Origin: Sideroxydans sp.
Lineage (GTDB): Bacteria; Pseudomonadota; Gammaproteobacteria; Burkholderiales; Gallionellaceae
Length of the DNA: 64,000 nucleotides
Assembly: GCA_027310665.1 (NCBI GenBank)
Contig: DAIDAJ010000127.1
Coordinates: forward strand, 1 to 64,000
Direction: 5' to 3'
Shown here: positions 20,097-30,747 of the stretch, one piece after another
How the letters are laid out: each line of letters starts with the position of its first letter
Position numbering within the stretch: the stretch's first letter is position 1
The notes under the pieces: generated by a model
Databases searched by the model: none
Told to the model about the DNA's origin: nothing
Seen by the model: only the letters and a program-made list of their open reading frames with translations
Program-made: the position numbers and the translations under genes

Positions 20097-21029
20097 ATGC
20101 GGCTCGCCATACTGTGCTCGGGACAGGCAGGCCAGCATCGCAGCATGCTGGACGAGCTGCTTGTCGCACCCGAATGCGAACCGGTCCGCAAGGCGGCAAG
20201 CGCGGCTCTCGGGCAGGATATCGCGCAATGGTGGGGCGCGCTCGATGACAGGCAGATATTCCTCAATTCGAATGCGCAATTCGCCATCGCCTATTACCAG
20301 GTCGCGACCTGGGCGCGGATCGCTCCGCTATTGCCGGAGATCGGTATGGTCGCCGGATATTCGCTGGGCGAGTTGATCGCTTACCACGTTGCCGGTGCGC
20401 TTTCCGCGAGCGAGACTTTCAGGCTGGTGAGGGAGCGGGCACGCCTGATGGATGAGGCGGCGGCCGGCATCAATGCCGGGGATGGATGCATGGTGTTGTG
20501 GCGCGGAAGGGTCTCTCCCGCCGCATTGGCTGCGCGCGATCGCGCGATCGCCGAACATGGCCTGGATGTCGCCATCGAACGCCGGAATGGCGAAGAGGTC
20601 TACGCCGGGCCCGGCGCAGCGATCGCGCGTTTTGTCGCCGACCTGAATGCATTGAATCCGGGGCTGGTGCGGTTGCCCGTCACCGTTCCCGCTCACAGTC
20701 ACTACCTTGCGCAGGCTGCCGCTTCGTTCCGCGACATCCTGGCGGCAAGTTCCATCACCGTGCCGGGAATAGCCGTGCTGGGTGCGGTCGACGCGATGCC
20801 GGTCCGCTCGCGCGAAGCGGCGATCGATGCGCTGTCGCGCCAGATCGTCACGACGATCCGATGGGGCGGATGCATGGAGGCGCTGGCGGAATCCGGTATC
20901 GACAGAGTGATCGAGCTCGGACCGGGGAACGACTTGGCCAAACTGGTCGGGGTCGAGCATCCGCAGATCGCGGCACACGCGGTCGGGGATTTTCGCGATT
21001 ACAGGGCGCTGGCGGATTGGTTGCAGTAG
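20097..21029 (+). CDS. mdcH: Malonate decarboxylase malonyltransferase (epsilon subunit)
   Basis: Acyltransferase motif AGYSLGELIAYHVAGALS; VPAHSHYL; operon context. Confidence 0.9.
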   Translation: MRLAILCSGQAGQHRSMLDELLVAPECEPVRKAASAALGQDIAQWWGALDDRQIFLNSNAQFAIAYYQVATWARIAPLLPEIGMVAGYSLGELIAYHVAGALSASETFRLVRERARLMDEAAAGINAGDGCMVLWRGRVSPAALAARDRAIAEHGLDVAIERRNGEEVYAGPGAAIARFVADLNALNPGLVRLPVTVPAHSHYLAQAAASFRDILAASSITVPGIAVLGAVDAMPVRSREAAIDALSRQIVTTIRWGGCMEALAESGIDRVIELGPGNDLAKLVGVEHPQIAAHAVGDFRDYRALADWLQ

Positions 21030-21094
21030 GGGCCGGGAGATAATTTTGAGTTGCAGATGAACTGTGCAAGTTCCTCTGCACAGGGAGTCAGTCG

Positions 21095-21901
21095 ATGATC
21101 AGTTGGGAATTCATTCTGCTTTATATTGCTGCCGGCAGCGTTGCCGGGTTTCTGGCCGGGCTGTTGGGCGTCGGGGGCGGGGTCGTGATCATACCTATCC
21201 TGATGTTCATCTTTGCAGCACAGCATTTCCCGGCCGACCATATGATCCATATCGCGGTCGGCACCTCGCTTGCCAGCATCATGTTCACGTCGGTGTCCAG
21301 CCTGCGCGTTCACCACGAACACGGGGCGGTCAACTGGCGTATCGTCAAGCGCATCACGCCGGGCATACTGCTGGGCACGCTGATCGGCACCTTTATCGCC
21401 GCGAAACTTCCTGCGGGTCTGCTCAAGGGCTTCTTTATCGTGTTCCTGTTCTACGTGGCAACGCAGTTGCTGCTCAACATCAGGCCCAAGCCCGCGCGCC
21501 AGCTTCCCGGTACCGGCGGCATGGTCGCCGCGGGCGGTGTCATCGGTTTCGTCTCGAGCTTTGTGGGCATCGGCGGCGGCGCCATGTCCGTACCGTTCAT
21601 GACCTGGAGCAACGTCAAGATGCACAATGCCATCGGCACTTCGGCCGCGATAGGTTTTCCCATCGCAGCTGCGGGAACCATGGGCTATGTGCTGAACGGG
21701 TGGTCCACCCGTAATCTGCCGGACTGGTGCTTCGGTTTTGTCCATCTTCCTTCCCTGGCCGGTCTTGTGGTGGCCAGCGTGCTGTTCGCCCCGTTGGGGG
21801 CCAGGGCTGCGCACAAGCTGCCGGTGGCAACGCTCAAGAAGATCTTCGCGGCCTTGCTTTACGTCATCGGCACCAAGATGCTGCTCGGCGCGATGCAGTA
21901 A
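21095..21901 (+). CDS. TauE/SafE family sulfite/anion exporter-like membrane protein
   Basis: GSVAGFLAGLLGVGGGVVIIPIL and GFVSSFVGIGGGAMSVPFM repeats. Confidence 0.88.
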   Translation: MISWEFILLYIAAGSVAGFLAGLLGVGGGVVIIPILMFIFAAQHFPADHMIHIAVGTSLASIMFTSVSSLRVHHEHGAVNWRIVKRITPGILLGTLIGTFIAAKLPAGLLKGFFIVFLFYVATQLLLNIRPKPARQLPGTGGMVAAGGVIGFVSSFVGIGGGAMSVPFMTWSNVKMHNAIGTSAAIGFPIAAAGTMGYVLNGWSTRNLPDWCFGFVHLPSLAGLVVASVLFAPLGARAAHKLPVATLKKIFAALLYVIGTKMLLGAMQ

Positions 21902-21920
21902 ATAGTCATCGGGAGGAGCG

Positions 21921-22181
21921 ATGGGCAGGAAAACCGACTATATAGACCTGGCCGCCACGGAATATTGGCAGGAGACAGGAAGGCCTGAACTGGATTCACT
22001 GTGGATCGCGGAATTCTTTCAGGATTATGGCGAGCTGAACGATTTTCCCCGGCATAACCTGGTCGATTTCTATGCATTGGTGCAGAAAGCGCTGACCATC
22101 AAGATCGAGAAGGCCGAAAAACTGGCCCGGTTGCAGCGTGAAAAAAGCGAGCGTTCCGCGAAGACTCCGCGGAAACCCTGA
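21921..22181 (+). CDS. Hypothetical small protein
   Basis: 86 aa ORF with GGGAGGA upstream; no family recognised. Confidence 0.55.
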   Translation: MGRKTDYIDLAATEYWQETGRPELDSLWIAEFFQDYGELNDFPRHNLVDFYALVQKALTIKIEKAEKLARLQREKSERSAKTPRKP

Positions 22182-22329
22182 CCGGCAATCCATGTTCGCA
22201 TCCGGGCAGGGATTCGATCGCGTCGACCATGCAGTATTTTCTTCGTATCAGGCTTCAATCATTGTAAAGTATGAGTCGCATCGGCGCGTTTCAGGTGTCG
22301 AATAGCCTTACTACACAGATGGCCCACGT

Positions 22330-23217
22330 ATGACGTCTCCTATCATCACTGCCGCAGATCTGGTCAAGCAATACCCCGGCGTCCGGGCCGTGGACGGGAT
22401 CAACCTGTCCATCCCGAAGGGGATCTGCTTTGGTTTGCTCGGCCCCAACGGGGCAGGCAAGACTACGACCATCGAGATACTGGAAGGCATCCATCTCCCG
22501 ACCAGCGGCTCAGTGCTGTACAAAGGCGAGCCGCTGGGCACGCGTTATCGCGAAGAGGTGGGCATCCAGTTCCAGCACACCGCGCTGCAGGAGTTCCTGA
22601 CCGTGCGCGAGACGCTGGAATTGTTCGAGCAGCTCTATCAGCAAACCATGCCCATACCGGAGTTGATCGAACTGTGTTCGCTGGCGGATATCCTGGAGCG
22701 CGACACGCGCAAGATCTCCGGCGGCCAGCGCCAGCGCCTTTTGCTTGCGTTGGCGCTGATCAACGATCCGGACCTGATCTTCCTGGACGAGCCCACGACC
22801 GGGCTGGATCCGCAGGCCAGGCGCAATTTCTGGGAACTGGTCAAACTGGTTAAGTCCCGTGCAAAGACCATCGTGCTGACCACGCACTATATGGAAGAGG
22901 CGTATGCACTGTGCGACGAGATCGCCATCATGGACAAGGGGCGGATCGTCTCCCAAGGCACTCCGGCACAGTTGCTGTCCGAGCATTTTGGCGATGTGGT
23001 GCTGCAGATACCGAATGCCGATTCGGCAGACAGGCTCGGCGAACTGGGGCTGAATGCGGTGCAGGCGGGGGATATGCTGGAGATCAGGACCAATCGCCTG
23101 CACCATACCCTGCAGCAGTTGATGGAGAATGGCATCAATCTGGATCGCTTGCGCATTCGCGCCTGGACCCTGGAAGACCTGTTCATCAATGTGACCGGAA
23201 AGAAGCTCAGTACATGA
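22330..23217 (+). CDS. ABC-2 type transporter ATP-binding protein
   Basis: Walker A GPNGAGKTTT, signature ISGGQRQRL, Walker B LIFLDEPTTGLD. Confidence 0.93.
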   Translation: MTSPIITAADLVKQYPGVRAVDGINLSIPKGICFGLLGPNGAGKTTTIEILEGIHLPTSGSVLYKGEPLGTRYREEVGIQFQHTALQEFLTVRETLELFEQLYQQTMPIPELIELCSLADILERDTRKISGGQRQRLLLALALINDPDLIFLDEPTTGLDPQARRNFWELVKLVKSRAKTIVLTTHYMEEAYALCDEIAIMDKGRIVSQGTPAQLLSEHFGDVVLQIPNADSADRLGELGLNAVQAGDMLEIRTNRLHHTLQQLMENGINLDRLRIRAWTLEDLFINVTGKKLST

Positions 23218-24221
23218 AGAAATTCTTGGCCGTATTGCACGCCCGCAACATGGAGTTCCTGCGCGATCGCTCTGCATTGGCGTGGAACCTCGCGATGCCG
23301 TTCATGCTGGTGATCGGGTTGGCGTTCACTTTTTCCGGCAGCAACAAGGAAATCTACAAGATCGGTGTCGTGGGCGGCAGCGAAAAGTTGCACAGCGCCG
23401 CGCCCGCGCTGCAATCGACAAAATACATTCAGTTCATCCAGTACGATGACCTCGACACGGCCATCGGCAAGGTGAAGCATCATCAGATGGACATGCTGAT
23501 CGATGTCAGCAACGCGCCGAAATACTGGATCAATTCAAGTTCGCCCAATGGCTATCTGCTGGAACGCATCATCTGGGGCGCCGAAGGAAAGCGATTCGAA
23601 AGGCAGACTGTCGAAGGTGCAGAGATACGCTATGTCGACTGGTTCCTGCCCGGAATTCTCGGCATGAACATGATGTTCGCCTGCCTTTTCGGCGTGGGCT
23701 TCGTGATCGTACGCTACCGGAAAAATGGCTTTCTCAAGCGCCTGAAGGCGACGCCGCTGGGGGCGTTCCAGTTCCTGTTTGCCCAACTGGTCTCGCGTTT
23801 GCTGTTGATCATGGTCATCACCGCGATCGTCTATACCGGATGCAATCTCTTCATCGGATTCAACATGCAGGGATCCTATTGGACGCTCCTGTTCGTAACA
23901 ACCCTGGGCGCAATGAGCTTGATCTCCATCGGATTGCTGATCGCGGCACATACTGCCAGCGAGGAACTGGCCGGCGGCATGCTCAATATCGTGACCTGGC
24001 CGATGATGTTGCTGTCTGGTGCGTGGTTTTCACTGGAAGGCGCACAGGTCTGGGTGCAAAAGCTGGCGCTGATCTTTCCGCTGACCCACCTGATTTCGGC
24101 TGCACGGGCGATCATGAATGAAGGCGCTACGCTATCCCAAGTGATGCCTCATGTCTGGGTGCTCGCGCTGACGAGCGCGATCTTCATCGCGATCGGTGCG
24201 TATGTATTCAAATGGGAATGA
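23214..24221 (+). CDS. ABC-2 type transporter permease
   Basis: ATG at 23214 overlaps the ATPase stop; six-TM ABC-2 membrane domain. Confidence 0.88.
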   Translation: MKKFLAVLHARNMEFLRDRSALAWNLAMPFMLVIGLAFTFSGSNKEIYKIGVVGGSEKLHSAAPALQSTKYIQFIQYDDLDTAIGKVKHHQMDMLIDVSNAPKYWINSSSPNGYLLERIIWGAEGKRFERQTVEGAEIRYVDWFLPGILGMNMMFACLFGVGFVIVRYRKNGFLKRLKATPLGAFQFLFAQLVSRLLLIMVITAIVYTGCNLFIGFNMQGSYWTLLFVTTLGAMSLISIGLLIAAHTASEELAGGMLNIVTWPMMLLSGAWFSLEGAQVWVQKLALIFPLTHLISAARAIMNEGATLSQVMPHVWVLALTSAIFIAIGAYVFKWE

Positions 24222-24266
24222 CTTTACGGCAACGATCGGATAGCGCCAACTGATTGACGGCCGATC

Positions 24267-24617
24267 CTACTTGGCCAGGCTCAATACGAACTGGACCAGT
24301 TCCCTGATGTCGGCGTCTTTCACCGCTGGAGCGTTTCCGGGCATGGGCACGGAGCCCCAATTGCCCGAGCCGCCCCGGGAGACTTTCATGAACAGTCCTT
24401 CCTGCAATGGATATTCAGTTCCCTTGTAGGTATAAGTGGTCGCGTTCCTGTATTTCTTTGAAACATCCATCCAGGCTGGCCCGACGATCTTTTTGTCGAC
24501 CGAGTGACAGGCGACGCAGTTGTTCTTCCTGGCCAGGGGGGGCATCTCGGTCGCTATTGCATTGGCTGCAATCACCATTCCTGCCGCGGCCATGCCTGCG
24601 ATCGTCATCGATTTCAT
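24267..24617 (-). CDS. Class I c-type cytochrome (c551/c552 type)
   Basis: Signal peptide, NNCVACHSVDKKIVGPAW heme motif, GGSGNWGSVPMPGN Met ligand. Confidence 0.9.
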   Translation of the reverse strand: MKSMTIAGMAAAGMVIAANAIATEMPPLARKNNCVACHSVDKKIVGPAWMDVSKKYRNATTYTYKGTEYPLQEGLFMKVSRGGSGNWGSVPMPGNAPAVKDADIRELVQFVLSLAK

Positions 24618-24941
24618 ACTTTCCCCTTTTTTGAATATTAACGTTATTTTTATGTTCTCCGGGCGGCCAAGCGTTCCCGTTGGCCGGCGAAGTTCCCATA
24701 GGTCAACAGGGAAGTCAAGCAGGATGCAACGCCATATCCGGTGCAGGATTTCATTTGGATTACAGTCCTGTCATTCGAGGAGGAATATCGGGATATTTCG
24801 TCAAGCCGGCAAGACAATTGGGCGCATTCACGCAACTTGTGTTGGCGTACAATTGTGGCAACAACACTGCCGGAATCATGTATGGTCTGCAGATGAATAT
24901 GACAGAAACCAGGATCTAATCCGCATAGGGATGAACCGCTT

Positions 24942-25187
24942 ATGACAGCAAGCAATCAAGATATGCAAATCGAACCGCCGCTGATCGGGCAGACATACGT
25001 CTCGCGCGCCACACCGGATCTGGTGGTGTACGTCGTGGATGTGGTTGACTCGGATCCGGATGAAGATTTCGCCTTCATCGTCGAAGGTTGCGATCCCGTC
25101 TACAAAGACGACACCACAAACGCCGACGGATATGAGATTACCTCTGACGTGTGGGCGAAGCACGATTTCGCGCTTGTAACCGAATAG
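24942..25187 (+). CDS. Hypothetical small acidic protein
   Basis: 81 aa ORF; no family recognised. Confidence 0.5.
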   Translation: MTASNQDMQIEPPLIGQTYVSRATPDLVVYVVDVVDSDPDEDFAFIVEGCDPVYKDDTTNADGYEITSDVWAKHDFALVTE

Positions 25188-25225
25188 CAATTACCAAGGG
25201 CGGGTGAACCAAAAATGCCCCTGAT

Positions 25226-25789
25226 TCAGTCCTTGTCGGCTTCGATCGGGGAATAGAGCCTGATTTCGTCACCGACCATGGGCACGAATTTCGCCATGCC
25301 GAACTGGGTGCGCGAGATGGTGGCGGTGATGTCCGCGCCGCAGTGCATCTTCCTGGTGAGTGGGAACGGCGCGCAGTGGAAATTATCCACGCGCAGGGTC
25401 AGGGGACGGGTTGTGGCGAGCAGGTTGAATTTTCCTTCGGCCCCGACGACCTTGTCGCCGTCGAAGATCAGCTTGTCGGAAGTGAACCGGATGGTCGGGT
25501 ATTGTGCGACGTTAAAGAACTCCTCCCCCTTCATGTGCTCGTCCCACTTGGCGAAACCCATGTCGAGCGAATTCGCGTCGATGACGATGTCCACGCTGCC
25601 TTGCCTGGCGGCGACATCTAGAGTGATCTTTCCACTGGATTTGTTGAACCGCCCGCGCTGGGTGGAGTAGCCGAGATGGTTCACTTCGAACATCGGCCAG
25701 GTATGTGTCGGATCGATGGTGTAATTGTCCACGGCATAAGCCGGAATGGCGAACAACGTGCCGATAAGGACGAGCAGCGATCTGGTCAT
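25226..25789 (-). CDS. YceI family periplasmic protein
   Basis: Signal peptide; YTIDPTHTWPMFEVNHLGYSTQRGRFNKSSG. Confidence 0.92.
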   Translation of the reverse strand: MTRSLLVLIGTLFAIPAYAVDNYTIDPTHTWPMFEVNHLGYSTQRGRFNKSSGKITLDVAARQGSVDIVIDANSLDMGFAKWDEHMKGEEFFNVAQYPTIRFTSDKLIFDGDKVVGAEGKFNLLATTRPLTLRVDNFHCAPFPLTRKMHCGADITATISRTQFGMAKFVPMVGDEIRLYSPIEADKD

Positions 25790-25841
25790 GGCAGTTTTCC
25801 CTTGCATGTAGTCAATTCGCGGATGAAGGGTGAATTCACCC

Positions 25842-26384
25842 TCACGATTTCCTAGCCAGGAATGGAACCATGCGCGTCAGGATGTCATCGCGTTCGATGA
25901 AATGGTGCTTGACGGCGGCACCGACATGGGCGACCACCAGGCCGAGCATGATGTAGTTGAGCATCTCGTGCACCTCGTGCAGCAAGTCGCCGAGTTCCTT
26001 GTTCTTGCCAACCAGGTCGGGCAGCGGCAGTACGCCAAACCAAACGGTCTGGAATCCTTTCGCGGAACTCATCAGCCAGCCTGTGACGGGAACGACGAAG
26101 ATCAATGCATAAAGCAGGTAATGTACGCTTTCGGCGGCGATCTTTTCCCAGTGCCGCATCGTATCCGGCAGGAGCGGCGGGCGGTGCGTTGATCGCCAGA
26201 ATACGCGTATCAGCGCAAACAGGAACACGGTGACGCCTATCCACTTGTGGTAACTGTATAAGCGTAATTTGGTGGGCGAGAGCGGCAGATCGTGCATGTA
26301 CAGCCCCAGCGGGAACGCGGCGAATATCAGCAGGGCGATAAGCCAATGCAGGACCACAGCGGTTTTTGTGTAGCGATCAGCCAT
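25842..26384 (-). CDS. Cytochrome b561
   Basis: RYTKTAVVLHWLIALLIFAAFPLGLYM...YSYHKWIGV...HEVHEMLNYIMLGLVVAHVGAAVKHHFI. Confidence 0.92.
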   Translation of the reverse strand: MADRYTKTAVVLHWLIALLIFAAFPLGLYMHDLPLSPTKLRLYSYHKWIGVTVFLFALIRVFWRSTHRPPLLPDTMRHWEKIAAESVHYLLYALIFVVPVTGWLMSSAKGFQTVWFGVLPLPDLVGKNKELGDLLHEVHEMLNYIMLGLVVAHVGAAVKHHFIERDDILTRMVPFLARKS

Positions 26385-26651
26385 TTCTGCCTCTTCAATA
26401 TCTGTTCTTCTTATCCCAATCCTAGTGAAGAGGCCTGCTGCGTGTCAATCAAAGTTTTCCGCTTGTACGGACAGGTCCTGTTGAGGACAGGGAGATGCAA
26501 CTTTTTTTGACGGCCACATTCTAAAGGCACGCCCGGCCGGCGTGGCCGGACTTGAAAATTCCGGATTCGCCCGCATCTGGCAGGGAGTGGCCGGGTGTCA
26601 CAATGTCACACTTCGCGCCGCCTTACTTCGTACTTTTGGAGAGTTTACGCA

Positions 26652-27533
26652 ATGAAACGTATATTTCTGTTCATCCTGACCAATCTCGCGGTCCTGGTGG
26701 TTATCAATTTCACGTTGCGCCTGCTCGGCGTAGATCGTGTCCTGGATCAAAGCGGCGGGATCAATTTCAGCTCGCTGATGGTGATGTCTGCAGTGATCGG
26801 CTTTTCCGGTTCCATCATTTCCCTGTTGATGTCGAAGTGGATGGCCAAGATGTCGGTCGGGGCCCAGGTCATCGAGAACCCGCAAGACCCGACCGAGCGC
26901 TGGCTGGTGGAGACCGTGCGCCGTCACGCGCAAGCCGCCGGTATCGGTATGCCGGAGGTGGCGATCTACGACGCGCCCGATGTGAATGCGTTTGCCACCG
27001 GTTGGAACCGGAATGATGCGTTGGTCGCTGTGAGTACCGGCTTGCTGCACAGCATGAGTCGCGATGAAGCGGAGGCCGTGCTCGGTCACGAGATCAGCCA
27101 CGTTGCCAATGGCGACATGGTCACGCTCGCGCTGATCCAGGGCGTGGTCAATACCTTCGTGGTGTTCTTTGCGAAGATCATCGGTATTCTGGTTGACCGC
27201 GTGCTCCTGAAGAACGATCCGCGCAACGGTCCCGGTATAGGTGCATTCGTCGCGGAGATCGCGGCGCAGATCGTGCTGGGCATCCTGGCCAGTATCATCG
27301 TCATGTGGTTCTCGCGCCAGCGCGAGTTCCGTGCCGATGCGGGCGGAGCGAACCTGGCAGGACGGCAGAAGATGATCGCGGCGCTGGAACGCTTGAAGAT
27401 GAACCATGAGCAAGCCGCGATGCCGCAGAATATGGCGGCGATGGCGATCTCAAGCCAGGGCGGATTTTCCAGATTGTTCATGACGCACCCGCCGCTGGAT
27501 GAACGCATCGAAGCCTTGCGCGCAGCGAAATGA
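26652..27533 (+). CDS. htpX: Membrane zinc metalloprotease HtpX
   Basis: [22 protein letters not shown] motif ([14 protein letters not shown]); [14 protein letters not shown]. Confidence 0.95.
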   Translation: MKRIFLFILTNLAVLVVINFTLRLLGVDRVLDQSGGINFSSLMVMSAVIGFSGSIISLLMSKWMAKMSVGAQVIENPQDPTERWLVETVRRHAQAAGIGMPEVAIYDAPDVNAFATGWNRNDALVAVSTGLLHSMSRDEAEAVLGHEISHVANGDMVTLALIQGVVNTFVVFFAKIIGILVDRVLLKNDPRNGPGIGAFVAEIAAQIVLGILASIIVMWFSRQREFRADAGGANLAGRQKMIAALERLKMNHEQAAMPQNMAAMAISSQGGFSRLFMTHPPLDERIEALRAAK

Positions 27534-27554
27534 TCAAGAACGACGTGTCGTAAG

Positions 27555-27583
27555 AAAAACGGCGGGATTTATCCGCCGTTTTT
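27555..27583. terminator. Bidirectional rho-independent terminator between convergent htpX and mlaA
   Basis: AAAAACGGCGGGATTTATCCGCCGTTTTT near-perfect hairpin with A/T tails. Confidence 0.85.
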
Positions 27584-27586
27584 CAT

Positions 27587-28297
27587 TCAGTCATCGTCAT
27601 CGAATTTCTCGCGCGGCGGGTTGCCGTCATACACCAGGCTTTGTCTGCGCTGCAGATAGGCATCCCGAATGAAGCTGTAACGGTCGATGATCGCATCATC
27701 CAGCACTTTCTCCTGTTCCAGCAGGCCGACGCGCGTGTCCAGCCCCTCGAGAGCCCAGGCGCTGTTGCGCACCGGAACATCCCTGGTATTGCTGATCACG
27801 CTGAAGTAACTATCCGTGTAGAGTCCCGTTCCGTCGCGTATCGTGCTTGGCCCAAGGACCGGCAGCACCAGATACGGGCCGCTGGGAACACCCCAGTAGC
27901 CGAGCGTCTGGCCGAAATCCTCGTTGTGCTTTTCCAGCCGATCGGTGACGTTGATCAGGCCGAAGATGCCGAACGTGGTGTTGAAAGCCACGCGTGCCGC
28001 ATCGCTGGCGGCCTGCCTGAATTTCAACTGCAATATGTCGTTCGCGGTAACCACCACATCGTCCAGATTGGAAAAGAAGTTGCTGACCATGGTCTTTACG
28101 GGGCCGGGCACGACCTTGTTATAGCCCTGGGCAACCGGTTTGACCACGGCCCGGTCCAGCGTGTCGTTGAATTTATAGACGCCGCGGTTGAAGGATTCGA
28201 AGGGATCTTTTTGCTGTACGTATGAACTCAGATTGATCGAGCTGCAACCTGCCAACAGCAGGCTTGCAAGCAACATGGATATTCGCATCAAAAGCAT
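27587..28297 (-). CDS. mlaA: MlaA/VacJ family lipoprotein
   Basis: Lipobox LLLAGCSS; DPFESFNRGVYKFNDTLDRAVVKPVAQGY. Confidence 0.92.
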   Translation of the reverse strand: MLLMRISMLLASLLLAGCSSINLSSYVQQKDPFESFNRGVYKFNDTLDRAVVKPVAQGYNKVVPGPVKTMVSNFFSNLDDVVVTANDILQLKFRQAASDAARVAFNTTFGIFGLINVTDRLEKHNEDFGQTLGYWGVPSGPYLVLPVLGPSTIRDGTGLYTDSYFSVISNTRDVPVRNSAWALEGLDTRVGLLEQEKVLDDAIIDRYSFIRDAYLQRRQSLVYDGNPPREKFDDDD

Positions 28298-28402
28298 GAA
28301 CGTGTGGGAGAGCCAAAAGAATAGTCTTGATTATAGGGGGAAACCAGTGCCCGGTGCATCCGTCTTGTTGCAATCGGGGCAAAGCGTTTAGTATGCGCGG
28401 CT

Positions 28403-30250
28403 ATGGATACATCCTCCCCTGTGAGCAGCCGCCAGACTTCGTTGCGCATCGGCGCCATCTTTCTGATGCTGGCGTTTCTTGAGTTGGCTTGGCTGCATGC
28501 GTTATCCCCGCTGGAAAATCGCCTGTCCGACTGGTTCGTGCGTCAACAGGCGCAGGGACTGGTGCCGGATAAGGACATCGTTATCGTCGATATCGACGAT
28601 GCCAGTCTTGCACGGATGCAGGATACGGCTGGAAGCTGGCCATGGCCGCGCTCGGTGCATGGCGAACTGGTTCAAGGGATCGCCAGACAACAGCCCAAGG
28701 CTATCGTGTTCGATATCCTGTTCAGTGAACGCGACGAATTCAGGCCGGATAGCGACCGCGAGTTCAATCGCTCGCTGCAAGGACTGAACAATGTGTATTT
28801 CCCGATGGTGAGGCGCGATGCGGAGCTGGACAAACAGGGCGCTCCCGCTGTCCAAGTGGCGGCCATGCTCGGCTTGCAGCGCACGGAACATGCGGACGAC
28901 GGTGCTCGCATCGCCGTGTTGCCGCCCCTGGCCGTGGATCCGGCGCACTGGCGCACGGGCACCATCAATTTTGAGGAGGATTCCGACGGCGTCGGACGGC
29001 GCTACCAGCTTTATACCGACGCGTACGGTTGGCTCATTCCGTCATTGCCGGCGAGAGTGGCGCAGGATCTGGGCTATGCGGTGCCAAAACAGCCGGACAT
29101 GGTGCTGGCCTGGCGCGGGGAGCCGGGAGCGTACAAGCACATTTCCTATGTGGATCTGTACGAGGATTTCAATCGCGAGCATGCGCAGCGCCCCGCCGAC
29201 GAATTGAAGGGCAAGATCGTCATCATCGGTACGGCAGCGACGGGTCTGCACGACGTGCGTGTGACGCCGATGGCCAGTCTCTATCCCGGCATGGAGATAT
29301 TGGCGACTGCCATCGACGACCTGAAGAACCAGCGCATGATGCACCGTACTCTCGGCGACTTCGCCCTGTACCTGACGTTCCTGTTGCTGGCCTTGCTGAA
29401 CATCGCCTTCCTGCGCGGCATGAATGCGATCAAGGTGGGTGTCGCTCTGCTCTCGACCAGCCTGCTGGCGCTGCTCGTCAGTTACCTTGCGGTGGCCCGG
29501 CTTTATTTGCTGCCGGTGCTGTCGCCGCTGATGCTGGCGTGGGCATGCTACTTTGTTTTTGCCCTGCGCGAATATCTGCTGGAACGCAAATCACGGGAGC
29601 AGGCGGTGCGGATGTTCAGCCGCTTCGTCAACCCGCACGTGGTCAAAGAACTGGTCGCACATGGCGGCCTGAGTCGCGCGGGCGAGAGCCGCCAGATCAC
29701 CATCCTGTTCTCCGACATACGCGGCTTCACCACCTTGTCGGAAAAACGCACGCCGCAACAGGTAGTCGATCTGCTCAACCGCTATTTCACGCTGCAGGTC
29801 GAGGTGGTGTTCCGTCACGGCGGTTCGCTGGACAAGTTCATCGGCGATGCCATCATGGCGTTCTGGGGCGCTCCGCTGGATGACCCGCACCATGCACGCC
29901 ATGCGGTGGAAGCAGCGATCGAGATGGGCCGGGTGTTGCAGCGGTTCAAGAAGGAATTGGGCGAGGAGGATGCGAACTTCGATGTGGGCATCGGCATCCA
30001 TACCGGCCCGGCCGTGGTCGGGCTGATCGGCTCCGAACAGCGTCGCGAATATACCGCGATCGGCGACACGGTGAATCTCGGCAGCCGCATCGAGGGGCTG
30101 ACCAAGGGAGTGTCGCGCATCCTGGTCTCGCGCGAGACGATGGAAGCCTGTGGCGACGCGTTCGAATTCAAGTCATTCGGGTCGTTTAAAGTCAAGGGGC
30201 GCGAGCAGGAAGTGGAATTGTTTGCGCCAGTCGAAAAGGAAGGAGCTTGA
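28403..30250 (+). CDS. CHASE2 sensor-adenylate/guanylate cyclase
   Basis: N-terminal CHASE2, three TM, class III cyclase domain (ITILFSDIRGFTTLSE...DKFIGDAIMAFWGAP...GIHTGPAVVGLIGS). Confidence 0.92.
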   Translation: MDTSSPVSSRQTSLRIGAIFLMLAFLELAWLHALSPLENRLSDWFVRQQAQGLVPDKDIVIVDIDDASLARMQDTAGSWPWPRSVHGELVQGIARQQPKAIVFDILFSERDEFRPDSDREFNRSLQGLNNVYFPMVRRDAELDKQGAPAVQVAAMLGLQRTEHADDGARIAVLPPLAVDPAHWRTGTINFEEDSDGVGRRYQLYTDAYGWLIPSLPARVAQDLGYAVPKQPDMVLAWRGEPGAYKHISYVDLYEDFNREHAQRPADELKGKIVIIGTAATGLHDVRVTPMASLYPGMEILATAIDDLKNQRMMHRTLGDFALYLTFLLLALLNIAFLRGMNAIKVGVALLSTSLLALLVSYLAVARLYLLPVLSPLMLAWACYFVFALREYLLERKSREQAVRMFSRFVNPHVVKELVAHGGLSRAGESRQITILFSDIRGFTTLSEKRTPQQVVDLLNRYFTLQVEVVFRHGGSLDKFIGDAIMAFWGAPLDDPHHARHAVEAAIEMGRVLQRFKKELGEEDANFDVGIGIHTGPAVVGLIGSEQRREYTAIGDTVNLGSRIEGLTKGVSRILVSRETMEACGDAFEFKSFGSFKVKGREQEVELFAPVEKEGA

Positions 30251-30252
30251 TA

Positions 30253-30747
30253 ATGAAGAACGTCTTTGCATTATGTTTGCTGCTCGGCTTTGTGCCGGCA
30301 GCGTGGGCCGGGGGATACGCCTACACAATACGCGCCAGCGAACTGAAAGCAAAACCCTACACCGACGCGCAGACGTTGACTTCGCTACCCCCCCGCAGCA
30401 AGGTCGAGGTGCTGGGGAGGCAGGCGGGCTGGACCCACGTCAGATCGATCTCTTTCAGCGGCTGGGTGAAGATGCTGAACCTGCAACTGGAAGCGAATGA
30501 CCAGAGCAAGCGCGGAGACAACGGCTTAAGTGCCTTGTTCAATGTTGCCTCCACCGGCAGGAGCAGCAGCACGGTGACTACGGGGATACGGGGTCTTTCG
30601 GAAGAACAGTTGAAGAACACGAAACCCGACCCGCAGGAGCTGCAGGCTGCGAAGCGTTATGCCGTGAGCCGCCAGGAGGCGCAGCGTTTCGCTGCCGCAG
30701 GCAAGCTGCACGCGCAGAGCATGGATTATCTGAGTGGAGGCCAATGA
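30253..30747 (+). CDS. Secreted SH3-like domain protein
   Basis: Signal peptide; bacterial SH3 pattern (LKAKPYTDAQTLTSLPPRSKVEVLGRQAGWTHVRSISFSGWVKMLNLQ). Confidence 0.8.
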   Translation: MKNVFALCLLLGFVPAAWAGGYAYTIRASELKAKPYTDAQTLTSLPPRSKVEVLGRQAGWTHVRSISFSGWVKMLNLQLEANDQSKRGDNGLSALFNVASTGRSSSTVTTGIRGLSEEQLKNTKPDPQELQAAKRYAVSRQEAQRFAAAGKLHAQSMDYLSGGQ

